Of a stretch of 64,000 nt of DNA, positions 24,479 through 36,170 are shown piece by piece. The stretch is from NCBI GenBank assembly GCA_022747635.1, contig JAKTNV010000078.1, positions 558,001-622,000 of the forward strand, in the 5' to 3' direction. The DNA is from Hetaerina americana. Lineage: Eukaryota; Arthropoda; Insecta; Odonata; Calopterygidae. The position numbers were made by a program, and so were the translations under genes. How positions within the stretch are numbered: the stretch's first letter is position 1; each line of letters begins with the position of its first letter. The notes below the pieces were generated by a model. The model searched no databases, was not told where the DNA came from, and saw only the letters and a list, made by a program, of their open reading frames with translations.

Positions 24479-25812
24479 CGAGGGTCATCCGGAAAGTAGT
24501 GCCCGTTCGTGCCGCATGAAGTGCTGACGACGCGAGTAGCCGCTGGACGAGGTCAGATAGCTTCAGTGGCTTGTCTGCCTTCTCTGAGCCAAGTTGCGTG
24601 ACGCTAGCATTGCCTGTGTTGTTTCTGTGATTGTTTACAATGTTTAAAAAAATTGAGAACGCCGCCAGTTGTGAAGTGAGGGCAGTGATTAAATTCCTCA
24701 ATGCAAGAAACGTTCGCCCATGTGATATTCATCGCCAATTAAAGGAGGTGTATGGAGACAATGTAATGGACGAGTCGTCTGTTCGGCGGTGGTGTCGCAA
24801 CTTCAACATGGGGAGGGGGAACACACACGACGATGAGCGTTCGGGCAGACCGTCTGTCATTACAGACCAACTGGTGAGCTCAGTTGACGAATTCGTGAGG
24901 AACGATCGGCGCGTCACAATTGATGACATCTGTGAGCATTTTCCCAATGTTTCTCGAACAATTGTTCATGAAATTGTTAAACACCATCTGCATTATGCAA
25001 AAATTTGTGCAAGATGGGTCCCTCGCAAGCTTACAGATGAGCACAAAACCAAGCGTATGGCTGCAGCACTGACGTTTTTGGGACGTTATTCTGATGAAGG
25101 AGACTCTTTCTTGAATCGCATAATTACTGGTGACGAAACATGGGTTTGTTATGCATCACCTGAGAGTAAACGACAGTCAATGGAGTGGCATCATGCTCAT
25201 TCACCAAACAAACCAAAAAAATTCAAGACAGTTCTGTCCACCAGGAAACTCATGGCAACCATTTTCTGGGATCGACGAGGTGTATTGCTTATTGATTTTA
25301 TGGCCCGTGGAGACACTATTAATGCCAATGCGTATTGTGAAACATTAAAGAAATTACGGCGGGCAATACAAAATCGGCGGCGAGGTCTATTATCTACTGG
25401 TGTCATTCTCGTTCATGACAATGCCAGGCCTCATGCAGCTGGGATAACACAAAAACTTTTGCAGCAATTCAAATGGGAAACTTTCGACCATCCACCGTAT
25501 AGCCCGGACTTGGCCCCTTCAGATTTTCATCTCTTTACAAAGCTTAAAGACTTTTTGGCAGGAAAAAGATTTGACAGCGATGAAGAACTTAAAGAAGGAG
25601 TGACCCTGTATCTCAATGAGCTGGCGGCGAAGGACTATGCAGCAGGAATACAGAAACTTGTCACACGTTATGACAAATGCCTTAATTTGCTTGGAGATTA
25701 TGTTGAGAAGTAGTTTAAAGTATCCTCTTTCAAATAAAATTTTTTATGTTTGTTAATATTTACTTTTGTGTCTTTATTTCACGAACGGGTACTACTTTCC
25801 GGATGACCCTCG
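24479..25812 (+). mobile_element. Full-length mariner transposon, apparently intact
   Basis: 1334 bp with 33-bp terminal inverted repeats (CGAGGGTCATCCGGAAAGTA then GTRCCCGTTCGTG) that differ at one base: G in the left end, A in the right. It is flanked by TA on both sides (24477-24478, 25813-25814), the mariner target duplication. It sits inside a deleted relative in the opposite orientation, exactly at that copy's stop codon. The element carries one uninterrupted transposase gene. Intact terminal repeats, target duplication and open frame together indicate a young copy that may still be active. Confidence 0.96.
24640..25713 (+). CDS. Mariner transposase, intact, 357 aa
   Basis: Cut-and-paste DNA transposase of the Tc1/mariner superfamily, acting in the nucleus on the 33-bp ends of its own element. 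I start it at the ATG at 24640 (MFKKIENAAS); an upstream in-frame TTG adds three residues but is unlikely to start a eukaryotic protein. The 357-aa length fits the usual 340-360. Residues 1-110 are the two-part HTH DNA-binding region, with the RSGRPSVITD linker near 67-76. WVPRKLT (126-132) is the clamp/linker motif. Catalytic residues: D165 in ITGDETWV, D260 in LVHDNARPHA and D295 in SPDLAPSDFHLF, with 34 residues between the last two (D34D, the mariner signature). All are present. No introns, stops or frameshifts. I do not name the subfamily. Expression in its current place is not shown. Confidence 0.95.
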   Translation: MFKKIENAASCEVRAVIKFLNARNVRPCDIHRQLKEVYGDNVMDESSVRRWCRNFNMGRGNTHDDERSGRPSVITDQLVSSVDEFVRNDRRVTIDDICEHFPNVSRTIVHEIVKHHLHYAKICARWVPRKLTDEHKTKRMAAALTFLGRYSDEGDSFLNRIITGDETWVCYASPESKRQSMEWHHAHSPNKPKKFKTVLSTRKLMATIFWDRRGVLLIDFMARGDTINANAYCETLKKLRRAIQNRRRGLLSTGVILVHDNARPHAAGITQKLLQQFKWETFDHPPYSPDLAPSDFHLFTKLKDFLAGKRFDSDEELKEGVTLYLNELAAKDYAAGIQKLVTRYDKCLNLLGDYVEK

Positions 25813-25814
25813 TA

Positions 25815-26304
25815 CTTCTCAACATAATCTCCAAGCAAATTAAGGCATTTGTCATAACGTGTGACAAGTTTCTGTATTCCTGCTGCATAGTCCTTCGCCG
25901 CCAGCTCATTGAGATACGCGAGGGACCCATCTTGCACAAATTTTTGCATAATGCAGATGGTGTTTAACAATTTCATGAACAATTGTTCGAGAAACATTGG
26001 GAAAATGCTCACAGATGTCATCAATTGTGACGCGCCGATCGTTCCTCACGAATTCGTCAACTGAGCTCACCAGTTGGTCTGTAATGACAGACGGTCTCTC
26101 CGAACGCTCATCGTCGTGTGTGTTCCCCCTCCCCATGTTGAAGTTGCGACACCACCGCCGAACAGACGACTCGTCCATTACATTGTCTCCATACACCTCC
26201 TTTAATTGGCGATGAATATCACATGGGCGAACGTTTCTTGCATTGAGGAATTTAATCACTGCCCTTACTTCACAACTGGCGGCGTTCTCAATTTTTTTAA
26301 ACAT
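25815..26304 (-). pseudogene. Truncated transposase of the outer deleted mariner
   Basis: Starts at the ATG complementary to 26302-26304 and matches the intact transposase through ARWVPR, then hits the deletion junction and runs into VSQ and a stop. Downstream the C-terminal part (YLNELAAKDYAAG to LLGDYVEK) is in another frame, since 581 bp is not a multiple of three. The nested mariner inserted at the TA of this copy's TAG stop codon, so that frame now reads into the nested element's terminal repeat (..KYEGHPESS). It retains only the DNA-binding domain, which in mariners can still bind ends without cutting; whether a protein is made is unknown. Confidence 0.9.
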
Positions 26305-26529
26305 TGTAAACAATCACAGAAACAACACAGGCAATGCTAGCGTCACGCAACTTGGCTCAGAGAAGGCAGACAAGCCACTGAAGCTATCTGACCTCGTCCA
26401 GCGGCTACTCGCGTCGTCAGCACTTCATGCGGCACGAACGGGTACTACTTTCCGGATGACCCTCGTACTAAGCACCTCACACCTGACATTTTAACTAGTG
26501 ATAACAGCATGTACAACTAATAAGGTATA

Positions 26530-26725
26530 AGTTTATTTTAAAAGATCTAAGATAGGAGGTACATATGCCGCTGGGTGCAGCATGAGGCGAATATGGAGAA
26601 ACAGTAGAATTGATTGTGCGTGGAGGTAGATGTGATGAGAAGGGATTTGAGAAAGGGAAAGAGTGAGTTGGGGGTGGTAAAATAAGGGAAAACGATAGAG
26701 GCGATACAGGGGAAACCAACCGAGA
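26530..26725. other. Purine-rich stretch
   Basis: G/A-rich + strand with stop-poor minus frames; no motif seen. Confidence 0.4.
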
Positions 26726-26960
26726 GGAGCGTGTTGACAAATTGGGTCTATTCGTTTATCAAGGGCCTTCACCGAACTCCCGATATTCGACCGCATATCC
26801 CTCGCCGACTTGCCCTTATGTTAGTGGTTCTGTCTCTCACTCCCTGCCTTTCAGAGCCACTCGTTCTACATGCGGACGTATTCGCAGTGTTTATATTCAG
26901 CGCGCGCCATTTTCTCTTGCCTGCAATGGCAGGTGCTGAAATATCACCTCCCATCGCGAT
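26726..26960. promoter_or_regulatory. Small CpG- and GC-richer segment, possible regulatory or exon sequence
   Basis: GC content and CpG count rise sharply (TTCACCGAACTCCCGATATT, GCGCGCGCCATTTTC). A TTTATATTC at about 26889-26897 is followed by the GC-rich stretch and then GCAATGGCAGG. This could be a promoter with a first exon or the remains of a GC-rich repeat; frames across it (26731-26982 and others) match nothing. Low confidence. Confidence 0.2.
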
Positions 26961-29435
26961 AGGGGGGAATTTTTTAAATTAGTCAACTGACAAATGTGTT
27001 AAAGACTGGAGTATCTTAAAAGTGCGGTGATGCCGAGTCATTCGGCAGAGTTGTCATCAGCTATGTATTTAGGAATTAAAGACGATGTAACGGTTTTCAG
27101 AAAGTGAATAAAATGAGAAACATGACTTAAAGTTGATTAATCGATTTGAATTTGAAAGGAAAAATTTGCAGGGATGTATTTTCTAATTTAATTTCCTCAA
27201 CGAGCTTCACTGGGTGGATAGAATGTCTTCATATTTAAACATAAACCACAGATTGTTAACGATGAATCTGGTTCTATCTCCCTCGCCTTATTAATTGCCA
27301 TAGCTAACTGTACCGCGATTGTTGACCGTTTTTTATTGTGTTCAATATTTTTACCCATGGGCTGAAAGTAATCAAAATCGTTTATTTCCTCCTACGTCTG
27401 ACCGTTTCATGCACTCACTCTACTTCCTCATTTTTCTTTCTTTCTATAAATTCTAGGATGTTCTCCCATCTTTCCCTATAATTTTGTGTCCTAGTATCCT
27501 ATCTTCAATTAGCTGAAGTGGGGTACGTATTTCATTATTCGTGATTTAATCTCATTTTAATTTATACGACTATAGTCCACCTTCACTGTACATTTGTGCG
27601 CATGAAAGAAGCGTGCATGTGTGTGAGTTCTTGTTTTCTTCACGAAGTCGGTACTTAACGTTTGCTTTGACACCATCTTGAACTACTTCGCGGGGATCAC
27701 GTGTGGGCCATTTGATCTCTTTGAATACTATTCCATTGATTAAGTTCGAAGTCTGGAAATAATTACATTCTTACAAGTATTTTATTTATGTTTTTTATTA
27801 TCTGTGGTGGTTCAAATTCAATAGTTATTGGCTTCACGTCATAGATAGTTTTAAAGCAGCTCTCTCATTATTTACATTGCAAAATGCCTAAATATTAAGG
27901 ATAGAGGAAATGGTACAACTCCATGGTAATGGGACTTCAATGGCAATGGGATAATCATCACTATTATGGTGGAAGAAAAGCTGTAAACAGCACAACACTA
28001 CCCCATTCCTTTCCTCCCCACACAAGTGATCATCTTTGAACGACCCATTCTACCTCCTGTCTCTTCAATCCCTCCCTCTATTCCATCTCTCATCCTTCCC
28101 ATTAGGTATGTAAAAGGAACTGTGAACTTTGGGTGCCATATGTTCATTTCGCGGTGGTTTTAAATTCAAATAATCCTTTAGAATTGTTGTTTCCTTAACT
28201 TTCATTTTAACACTTTTCTTTTTCGCTATGTATCGATTCCAATTATTATTTTAAAATATATACATCATTATCAAGAAATTGTCTTTTCATGCTAAACACC
28301 TCAATACTTGAAAAAAAGGTAAACGAATTTCCGGGGGAGAAATAATCGTGTATGTTGGTAATTATCTCCTCCAAAATATTCTTTTTTAATGTCGGGGGTA
28401 GGAGATCGGCAGCTGAGAAGAAGTTGATACAAAAGGAAGGTGGAAGTTGATATCCTTGGGCGCGAATCAAACCAGGCGATTAATAAAGCGATATATTATC
28501 GTGTCAATACTATTGGGGGATTCGGGAAAAATTTGAAAGTAGCAACCAAATGGTTGGTTCTTTGGAACAGAGCGTTTGAAAACTAAGGTTGACAGGTAAA
28601 GGGTTTGGTTGGATGGATGTGATTATTCATTCGGACGGAAAGAGATACATTCACTTATAAAAATTGAGGAAACGATATTGCAAGACAATCAAAAAGAGGA
28701 CACTTAGAAAAACATGTGGCTGGAGAAGGAAGGTATGTGGTGGAAATAAAGTCCTTGAAGCAGACACTAAGACGGTGGGTGGTTGCACGTAGAAGACTGA
28801 TGTAAGAAAGAAGTAGTTTTCTGAGGTGAAGACTTCATGGTTTTAAAGCTGTTTTTCATGAGGTTTGTGGAACTTCTTTCAGAGATAGAGTGGCATTAGG
28901 TGAGGATCGTAAATGCAGACTCATGCTTTTTTGGAACGGAGTACATCCTTTAAAATGCGTCGGGTTTTGTGTGCTCCGGGCAAGAAAGTCGTGATACTTA
29001 ACATTCAGAATTTCGGAGTGGTATGCTTTGAATCGAGTGATCTAACGAAAGGCCGAAGGAGGAGAATCATTTTGACCTTTTCCTGTGTACACGTGTATTG
29101 TAAAAGCATCCTGAATATCATCGGTTATTTTAGTTGGAGGAGGAATTGTTCTAGTCACGGTGACTGCGGGTGTTGAGTAAGGAGGTGAAGCATGTGATGT
29201 GTATCGAGTAACAGCTGTTTAAACGAAGCTTTTTTAGTTTTTCGTTGGTTTAGTGTGGGCGGAGATGTCGAGTTTATCTTTGGAGGTGAATGAATTCCTA
29301 AAAAAGTGATCAATAATAGAAGGGTAAAAGAAACAAAGGTGGAATTCGGCGAATGGAGGATGTTCGTGGTGCCAAAGAAGAAATATCTTGTGTGTGTGTT
29401 CTGTGTGCGTGTATTGTGTACATATCCATTCACAT

Positions 29436-29438
<3 letters not shown>
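26961..29438. other. Unassigned DNA
   Basis: About 2.5 kb with nothing recognised. Frames at 28246-28470 and 28913-29176 have no known match. Confidence 0.5.
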
Positions 29439-29488
<50 letters not shown>

Positions 29489-29502
29489 TACATATATATA
29501 TA
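29439..29502. repeat. (TA)n microsatellite
   Basis: About 45 bp of pure TA then TACATATATACATATATATA. Gives Ile/Tyr-repeat frames on both strands that are not genes. Confidence 0.95.
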
Positions 29503-29619
29503 AAAGGAAAAGTGATAGGAATACAAATAAAAGGTATGTTTTTAAATCCCTCTTGCTTGCATCTATATCCATTTGAATGAATAGTTGTTCGCCATTTGCC
29601 AAGTTTTCGTATTTGAATG

Positions 29620-29650
29620 TACACACACACACACACACATATATATATAT
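29620..29650. repeat. (AC)n(AT)n compound microsatellite
   Basis: About ten AC units followed by five or six AT units. Confidence 0.95.
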
Positions 29651-32165
29651 CACCTTGCCATTTTATTAAAATGTCCATCGAAACAGTGAAAGTCTTGACT
29701 TCAGTTACAATTCAGCCTTCCCCAATGAAATGAAGATTCTGGAGCTGAACATGATTTCCGCTCGTAATTTTTGTTCCCTGTGTATAAAAAAATTATATTT
29801 TCATGTATATGAATAAAGTTGGAATACTAGGGTTTTCCAAATTTTATACCGGAATATTTAGTTTTTTGAAACTTCCTTCCTCCAAGGAAATATTAACTTC
29901 TATTTCATGTACGACGAGGTGGGTCCGTTAGACTAGCATTCCTGTATTCCAAAATAAAGCGGCACGGCACGACGGTGCCAGCATGGGCGTAGGCACAGCG
30001 GTATTTGTGGTGATTTAATTTATCCCACCTCCGTTTGGCATACTTATTCAGTATTATGAAAATATTTCCGAAATTTTATCTTGCTGCAGTTATTACGCTA
30101 GGGCTGAAACAATTACTTGCAGCAATAGGTTGAAGCAGTAGGATTCACGAACCCCCGTCTTCCTCATTGAAATACGGAGTTAAAGGAGTGCTTTGAATCT
30201 GAAATGAACCCTGCCTCCTATCCTCCGGAGAAAAAAAGCCCCGAGATGGAGCGATGGCGCCCAGCAAAAGCTTTGGCGAATCGTGTCGGGGAATGGTGGC
30301 ATGGGGTGAGGGGCGGGAGGGCGGGGCCTCGCCCACAACGGATGGCTCAGGGACGGAGATGTTGGAGGAGGATGTTGAATGAAAGGGGTTGGTTCTTAAG
30401 AAGGTTGGTGAACCGGGAGGGAGAGTAGGTGATACATCTAAATCAACGTTCCAAAAACTTTTCCAGTTCCATTATCAGTTTAACCATTGGGTGAATCCGT
30501 CATTTCCTCTACTGCAGGTGCTCATTTTGGGGCAAATAATTATCGCTAACCGTTGAGACCCTTTCTCTATAATCAACTCAAGGTAGTCACACTTTTCCAA
30601 TTATGAAAAGAATGTGTCAAATTATATGTAATTGGGATGATTGTAATATTTGAATATCTCTATTAGATTTTCAAAGTTTTTTTTGGTGAAAAATGGAGAT
30701 ATGATGAGCGTGAGAAAAAACGAGACTCGTATTTAGACAAACCTGTAGCTGAGACATTTGATGGCTAATGAAAGTAATCTGTGTAACTTAAAATTAGCAG
30801 CATGCGCAGCGGGTACGTAATCACTCCTGACAGTTATAACCCTATCCATTATTTCTCCGTCGTAAGATATGTATTCATTTAAGATTAAATAGGGAATAAA
30901 TATCTCGAAGAACATATTGCTCAATTGAAATTGGCATGTGGTAAAACTTTTGATTTCAGTATTAAATTAACGGTAGTTCAATTTGAAACATTTAGGCCCC
31001 CTACAACTACTTCTGCTGGTAAAAACGTGTGCCACGAAGGTGTATTTTTATTTTGGGGCACAGATGAAAATCACACGGCACCACGTCTGGCTACAGTGCG
31101 GATGAAAATCACACTCAACATTTATTTTCGCGAGATAACTGCGATTTGCCGGAACTCATCGCGCGCGAACTTAACTCAGCTGGAATATTTTTTTGGCCAA
31201 AGTGTGGTTGGCACTCATTAGTATTTTTACAATAGTTGCTCTAATTGTTATTTGACGATTTCTCTCATAATGGCAGTAGCGGTGTTAGCGTGTAATTTCA
31301 TTAGAGCACTTATTGGAAGCCTGGGTCCTCTTTCCTTTGGAATTGATTGTCACCTCTCTTTAAACATGGTAAACAATCTTCTATTGCAATAGGGTAAGGA
31401 ATCTCTTTAAGCATTGTTTACACCTCAAGTGACGATATGGTTGGGTGAAGGCAAAATTTCAATGCAGCGTCGCGTGTTACATCTATCGTTGCCGTGATTG
31501 GACTGAAGATATTCCTACTTGAAATGGCTGACGCCGACCCCGTTAATCATATAGGTAGAGCTAAAGGATAACAGGTATGGAAACCGGAAACATAACATAA
31601 GGAAGAATAACAGGGATAAGTAAAAATACAGAGAACTATGACTCATGAGCTCGGAAAAACTTCTTCGTGGAAAGCGTTTTTCATCATCAGAAGCAGGCGT
31701 AGGCGGACGGATGCCGTTGACGCAATATTGAGTTTTAATCAATAAAGCGTATATCATATATACCTCAAGCTAACAATGTAACGTAAACTAAAAGTATTAC
31801 ACAAACATATGCGTATAAAAACAAGTTAAGATTACTCTTTATTGAACAACCATCGTATATGATTTCAGAAGTTGAATAATGTTTGCCTATGATTTATTGT
31901 TTTCACTGAAAAAAGTAAAAAGTAGATAATATTCCAACAGGAATGGATGAAGAGTAGAAGGGAGGGAATGAATTATTAACAGCCGATCAGGAAATAGTCA
32001 ATACGGAAATTGGGGTGAAAATGCTAAGGTTTGATCCTCCCTTCCCTTTTGTTGTCTGAACTACGATATTAGTACGCACACGGATGTGATTTGGAGCTCC
32101 ATCTGCAAACAGGACTGCTTTCATGTTACGCCTTCGGATTACATATATCATCAGTTACTCGTTCA
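29651..32165. other. Unassigned DNA with a GC-rich patch
   Basis: A GC-rich patch lies at about 30200-30430 (GGTGAGGGGCGGGAGGGCGG). Otherwise AT-rich. Around 31676-31700 the minus strand has CTGATGATGAAAAACGC, discussed as a weak ribozyme-like match. No gene recognised. Confidence 0.5.
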
Positions 32166-32167
32166 TA

Positions 32168-32638
32168 CAGGGTTGCATCCAAAAGTGGTAGGACTGATTT
32201 TTTTTAAAGAATTTTATTGACGATATACTTGCATCGGCTTAAAAATCTTCTAAGTATGTTCCTTGAGCTGCTACACACTTAGTATAACGTTGCTCCCATT
32301 CCCCGTATGCCCGCTGGAAATTTTCTTTGGGGTGCCGTTGATGACCCTCGTCAAAACCTCTTGAACGGCCTTTATCGAGTCAAAACGTCGTCCCTTCAGC
32401 TGTATTTTCATCAGGGGGAAAAAGAAGAAGTCCGGTGGTGCCAGATCGGGAGAATAGGGCGGGTGCGGCAACGTGGCAACGCCGTATTTGGCCAGGAGCT
32501 GTCTGACGTCGAGCGCGCCATGGCAGAATTTTCGGCACCATCTTGGCGCACACCTTGCGCATGGCCAAATCCTGTGAAATAATGCGTTGGACGTTGAATA
32601 CAAGAAAATCAGTCCTACCACTTTTGGGTGCGACCATG
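32168..32638 (-). mobile_element. 471-bp deletion-derivative mariner of another family
   Basis: Terminal inverted repeats of about 34 bp: CAGGGTTGCATCCAAAAGTG at 32168 and, from 32638 on the other strand, CATGGTCGCACCCAAAAGTG, both continuing GTAGGACTGATTTT. TA flanks both ends (32166-32167, 32639-32640). On the minus strand one frame reads VQRIISQDLAMRKVCAKMVP (end of the DNA-binding part and the WVP-type linker). After an internal deletion another frame reads LPHPPYSPDLAPPDFFFFP and GRRFDSIKAVQ (third catalytic Asp region). The first two Asp residues are deleted, so it is non-autonomous. No full-length partner is in this window. Confidence 0.88.
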
Positions 32639-32640
32639 TA

Positions 32641-33479
32641 TATCATCAATACTCGTTCCGAAAATATTCACCATCTGAACTAATGACTTAGTTTGCAAAA
32701 ATTTGTTACTTTTTTCAGTGGAAATACTCGAGAATACTCCCCGCTGTTATGAGGGGATTGATTATGATGATGGAAGGGTGTATGGTATTAGATATTAAAT
32801 AAAACGCGACCAAAATGAAGCATTTCAAAATGATGAATCATGGCTATGCCCTATGATTTTTGAGCATTCACAATTGTATTTTCCTTTTTGCGATTTTTTA
32901 TAATCTTTTCTTTGATTATAGCACAAATTCCAAAGCAATCAATATAAATTATAGGTGAAAGAACTGAAAATTCAATGAGAGCGTCACTTTTCAATTTGCA
33001 CTGTTTGTTTGTCAAACACCAATAATTTGATTAGATAGGTATTGAGTGAGCAAAGGATACTAGAAAATGGTCGTATTAGTCGAAGTGAACTTCCCGAAAT
33101 TCAGGTATCTATTAATTTAATTTTTTATTTCCTTTTGTGCTGCGAACACTTCAGACGATCGCTGGCAAAAACAGGCATTTGAAAAATGTTCTCTTCCAAT
33201 TATAAAAAAATGATATATTTCTCCAGCACCATAAAAATATATGCATGCACATATATGGTGAATAAATTTACCCCCAACAGCTGCAGCTGCCGCCATTCGG
33301 GTTCGATCTCGCAGGCAGCGTGAACTTATTTCATAAAAAAACTTTTGTGCCGCAGGAGCCAAAAACCACAGAATCCAAGGGCCTTCCATGGACATGGACG
33401 TTCTGTGGTTCGTTTTGTGCGGTGTGCGTGAAAAGATTTTCTCTCGTTCAGTCTGGTGAATACGAAAGTGGAAAAAATA
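32641..33479. other. Unassigned DNA
   Basis: Nothing recognised; an isolated B-box-like GGGTTCGATCTCG at about 33298 has no matching A-box and is not called. Confidence 0.45.
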
Positions 33480-33870
33480 AGATAACACCAACGGGTGAGT
33501 ATGGAGATAGATGCGGTGGTATGGGTGGTGGGGCAAATGGGGAAGGAGTCAAGGGCTGAATTGAGATTGATTTCTGCGTGGAGAAGGAGGGCACAGGAGG
33601 AAGGTGGAGAGGGGTATGCGAAATGTGGCCGGTTTCATCCGTTCATGCCTGGGACGTGTTGACGTGAGTTGGTGTGTGTGTGGGAGTAGGTGGGAATGGC
33701 CGGACTAGAGGCGGACGAAGACGAGACAAGAAAGGTAAAGGAGGGTCATAGGGCAAATGGCAGAGTAGGTGGCCTTGGCAAATGCGACGGAATCCCCGCG
33801 GGATGATCGTGGTGAAGAGATGACCGGGGGAGGAGAGGAAGCAAGGTGAAGGGTTCTGGATGACCCACTC
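33480..33870. other. Purine- and GC-rich block
   Basis: G/A-rich + strand (GGGTGGTGGGGCAAATGGGG, GACCGGGGGAGGAGAGG) with CpGs. No motif recognised. Same type as the other purine-rich blocks. Confidence 0.4.
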
Positions 33871-35529
33871 ACCTCAACTAAAAGCCGAATAAGCTTGATA
33901 ATAATCCAGGCTGGTTTTTACTTGATCCGCTCGCTGCCCGAAAATATATCAAGTGCTTCATCATTACGTGCTCATCCTTTTTCTTATATTTTTGGATGAT
34001 TGAACTTAACACGCATGACATAAGTTAAAATGCAATATACCAATACTTTTCATTATAATTTAGTACAGTTCTAAGTTTTTCATCGAGAAAAAATAAATGG
34101 TGCCATCTCACTTGATTTCCACTTTTTTAACATGCTTAGTTATTATTTTTGAAGCTTGCATTGCTTTTAGAAAGAGAAATTGAGTTTGAGCCACTGTTTG
34201 CTTATTCGCAGCGCGGATGAAATCATGAAAGGGTATATTTAGAAGAAACTGTATTATTTCATACAATATAATCCTTATCTGCCAAAACATTTTTTATCAA
34301 TTTGCACATTTTTGAACTCGTGTTATTGAAATAATCAGCGGTAATATATGTTTGTTAAGCAACAAATATATTCCTAAACACCAAGAAGGAGTTATAAAAA
34401 AGTATTTCTTAACCTTTGTGTTTCTATAGTTATAAAAGTAGCACTGAACGGTAACGTCGGACCGGTAAAGCGTGCTGTTTTAACGCAGAAAAACAGAAAC
34501 ACTTTGGTTGAGAAGCACGTCCAATTGGTGCTTCGTTCGTTGATATACTGCACCTATATCTAGAAGGAAATGGGAATACGTTAAATGTGTGGAAAGAGGT
34601 TACTTTACTGTTCTCCATTATGCATTAAAATGCAGCAAAGCATAATAAAAAGGAACGGAAGATTATAAAATGCAATATGTAATAATAGTAGATTTCTTGA
34701 GATGAAACATAAAATTGATATTTATAAAATAGCATTTGTATCAGAAAAACTAGTTGAACCAATTAATTAAAGTTTTAACTGGCTTTTATAACCGCTGTCG
34801 CTGCAAAAAAGCGATGTTATTTAGCTATCGAGGCTACCGAAACGAAGGTGACATCCACACCAAGAGGGATGCATAATTTTGTTTAAATTTGCTTTGAGTT
34901 GATTGTGATCAGGTGCTACATATTATTTGAAATACCGTTGTCATGGAAAAAAATTAACCTGAAGTTTTGCTATGAATGCCCAAAGGCATCATCGGGATCT
35001 TTGACTAATTCGCAAATTCTTGAACACCCCTTTACTGCATAGTTTAAGCTACTGAATTAGTTTTAGCATAATAAAATTATCATTGACATCCGAAGTGATT
35101 ATAAAGGTTTCATTAGCGAATTTAATATTGGCTAAGCCTCCTTAAGACAGTTAACCCGAGTCGCTGCTGTGGGAATACTGCTTAAGTATTTACCTTTCCA
35201 GGAATGCATCTGTTTATGCCGAAGGAGTTTTTTCTTTCATCCACATGGGTTATATGGGGAAAATTAAGGGCTATCTTCAGGTATAAATATTGAGCGTAAA
35301 AAGTTTTTAATTTGTTTTTAAAGTATATTAATAATGCCAACATTTTGATCCATGACATCTGCAATCAATTGACAATCTTCTAGCAGTAAATTGAGAAAAT
35401 GGTATATAAAAAGATCGATCCCTAGAGAAAGACTTAAAGGGAAAATCAAAATTTTTTATCAGTGAAAACGTTAGCGCTCTGTCAATAGTGTTGGAGTCCG
35501 AATGATGAGAAAACCCGCAGACGCCTACA
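33871..35529. other. Unassigned AT-rich DNA
   Basis: Nothing recognised. Confidence 0.5.
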
Positions 35530-36170
35530 CTACCCCTTCATCATTGTTCGTTCGGTCCTAAGATTGGTGACTGCAACCCTCCATTCTACCCTATCTGATG
35601 CTAATTGGCTTACTTCCTGGTATTTTTTGCAATGTACTTTCTTCTTTATTTGTTCCAGGTGCTTATCCCTTGGCCTTACTCTTAGAGCTTTTCCCTCTTT
35701 GTCCTTCTATCATATTCTTAACACTACCCATTACACTAAATAACTATTCACTTTCAATCAATCTACTTCTTTTGTACCTTCTTCATGGTATCGAGATGGC
35801 AATTTTTTCCTATCTCGATGTCAATAATCCAGCTTGCTTTCCCTTCCATATTTTTCTTCGAAATCCAAAAGTATTCCCATTTCCAATATTTTCTTCGTCC
35901 ACTTTTCCCCTTCAAATGCCTTCAAAAAACTCTCTCAATTATTGCCACGCCCAGTACATGCATGTTATTTTATACGTGTACATGTCTGAATGCCTCCCTT
36001 TCAACCGTTTTATTTTATTAGTATTTTTCCTCAGTATTTCCAGCATTTCTTAAAAGCCTCTAATCTATACATTTCCTCCTCATTTTCCGATTTTTAGTCA
36101 TAAAACGCTCGGCTCGTAAGCAGCGTTTTCTCTCTCCGTATATTAACATAATTTCTCAAAATTCTGGGCA
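35530..36170 (-). pseudogene. LINE RT C-terminal relic ending at its stop codon
   Basis: On the minus strand the final frame reads RPRDKHLEQIKKKV, KKYQEVSQLASDRVEWRVAV and NLRTERTMMKG, then TAG complementary to 35530-35532. This matches the LINE tail pattern (RGRPR..W..QI+KD...SY.EVK.LA.DREEWR....). Further upstream, other frames give NMIEGQRGK (IIEGK-type block) and, near 36060-36130, EEEMYRLEAFKKCWKY (EKRLEAFEMWCWRRM block). Frameshifts and stops separate these. The element keeps its true protein C-terminus, unlike most relics here. Confidence 0.72.

Larger units (their letters stand above)
24377..26465 (-). mobile_element. 753-bp deletion-derivative mariner (outer copy), split by a nested mariner
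   Basis: The element starts at 24377 and ends at 26465 with the 33-bp terminal repeat CGAGGGTCATCCGGAAAGTA.. at both ends, flanked by TA (24375-24376 and 26466-26467). Removing the nested copy (24479-25812) and one duplicated TA leaves exactly 753 bp, the same length as the copy at 55125-55877. Compared with the 1334-bp full element, 581 bp are missing between codons about 130 and 323 of the transposase. I see only about four base differences from the 55-kb copy. It cannot make transposase but keeps both ends, so it could be moved in trans. Confidence 0.95.

Noticed and set aside
24471..24701. Minus-strand frame at the left end of the intact mariner (also 26243-26494 and 55655-55906 on the + strand)
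   Set aside because: It is the reverse strand of the mariner end and leader, repeated in each copy; a shadow frame.
29155..29678. Open frames with Tyr/Ile repeats on both strands
   Set aside because: They are translations of TA and AC microsatellites with no domain.
33290..33315. B-box-like GGGTTCGATCTCG
   Set aside because: No A-box at the right distance and no repeated copy seen.
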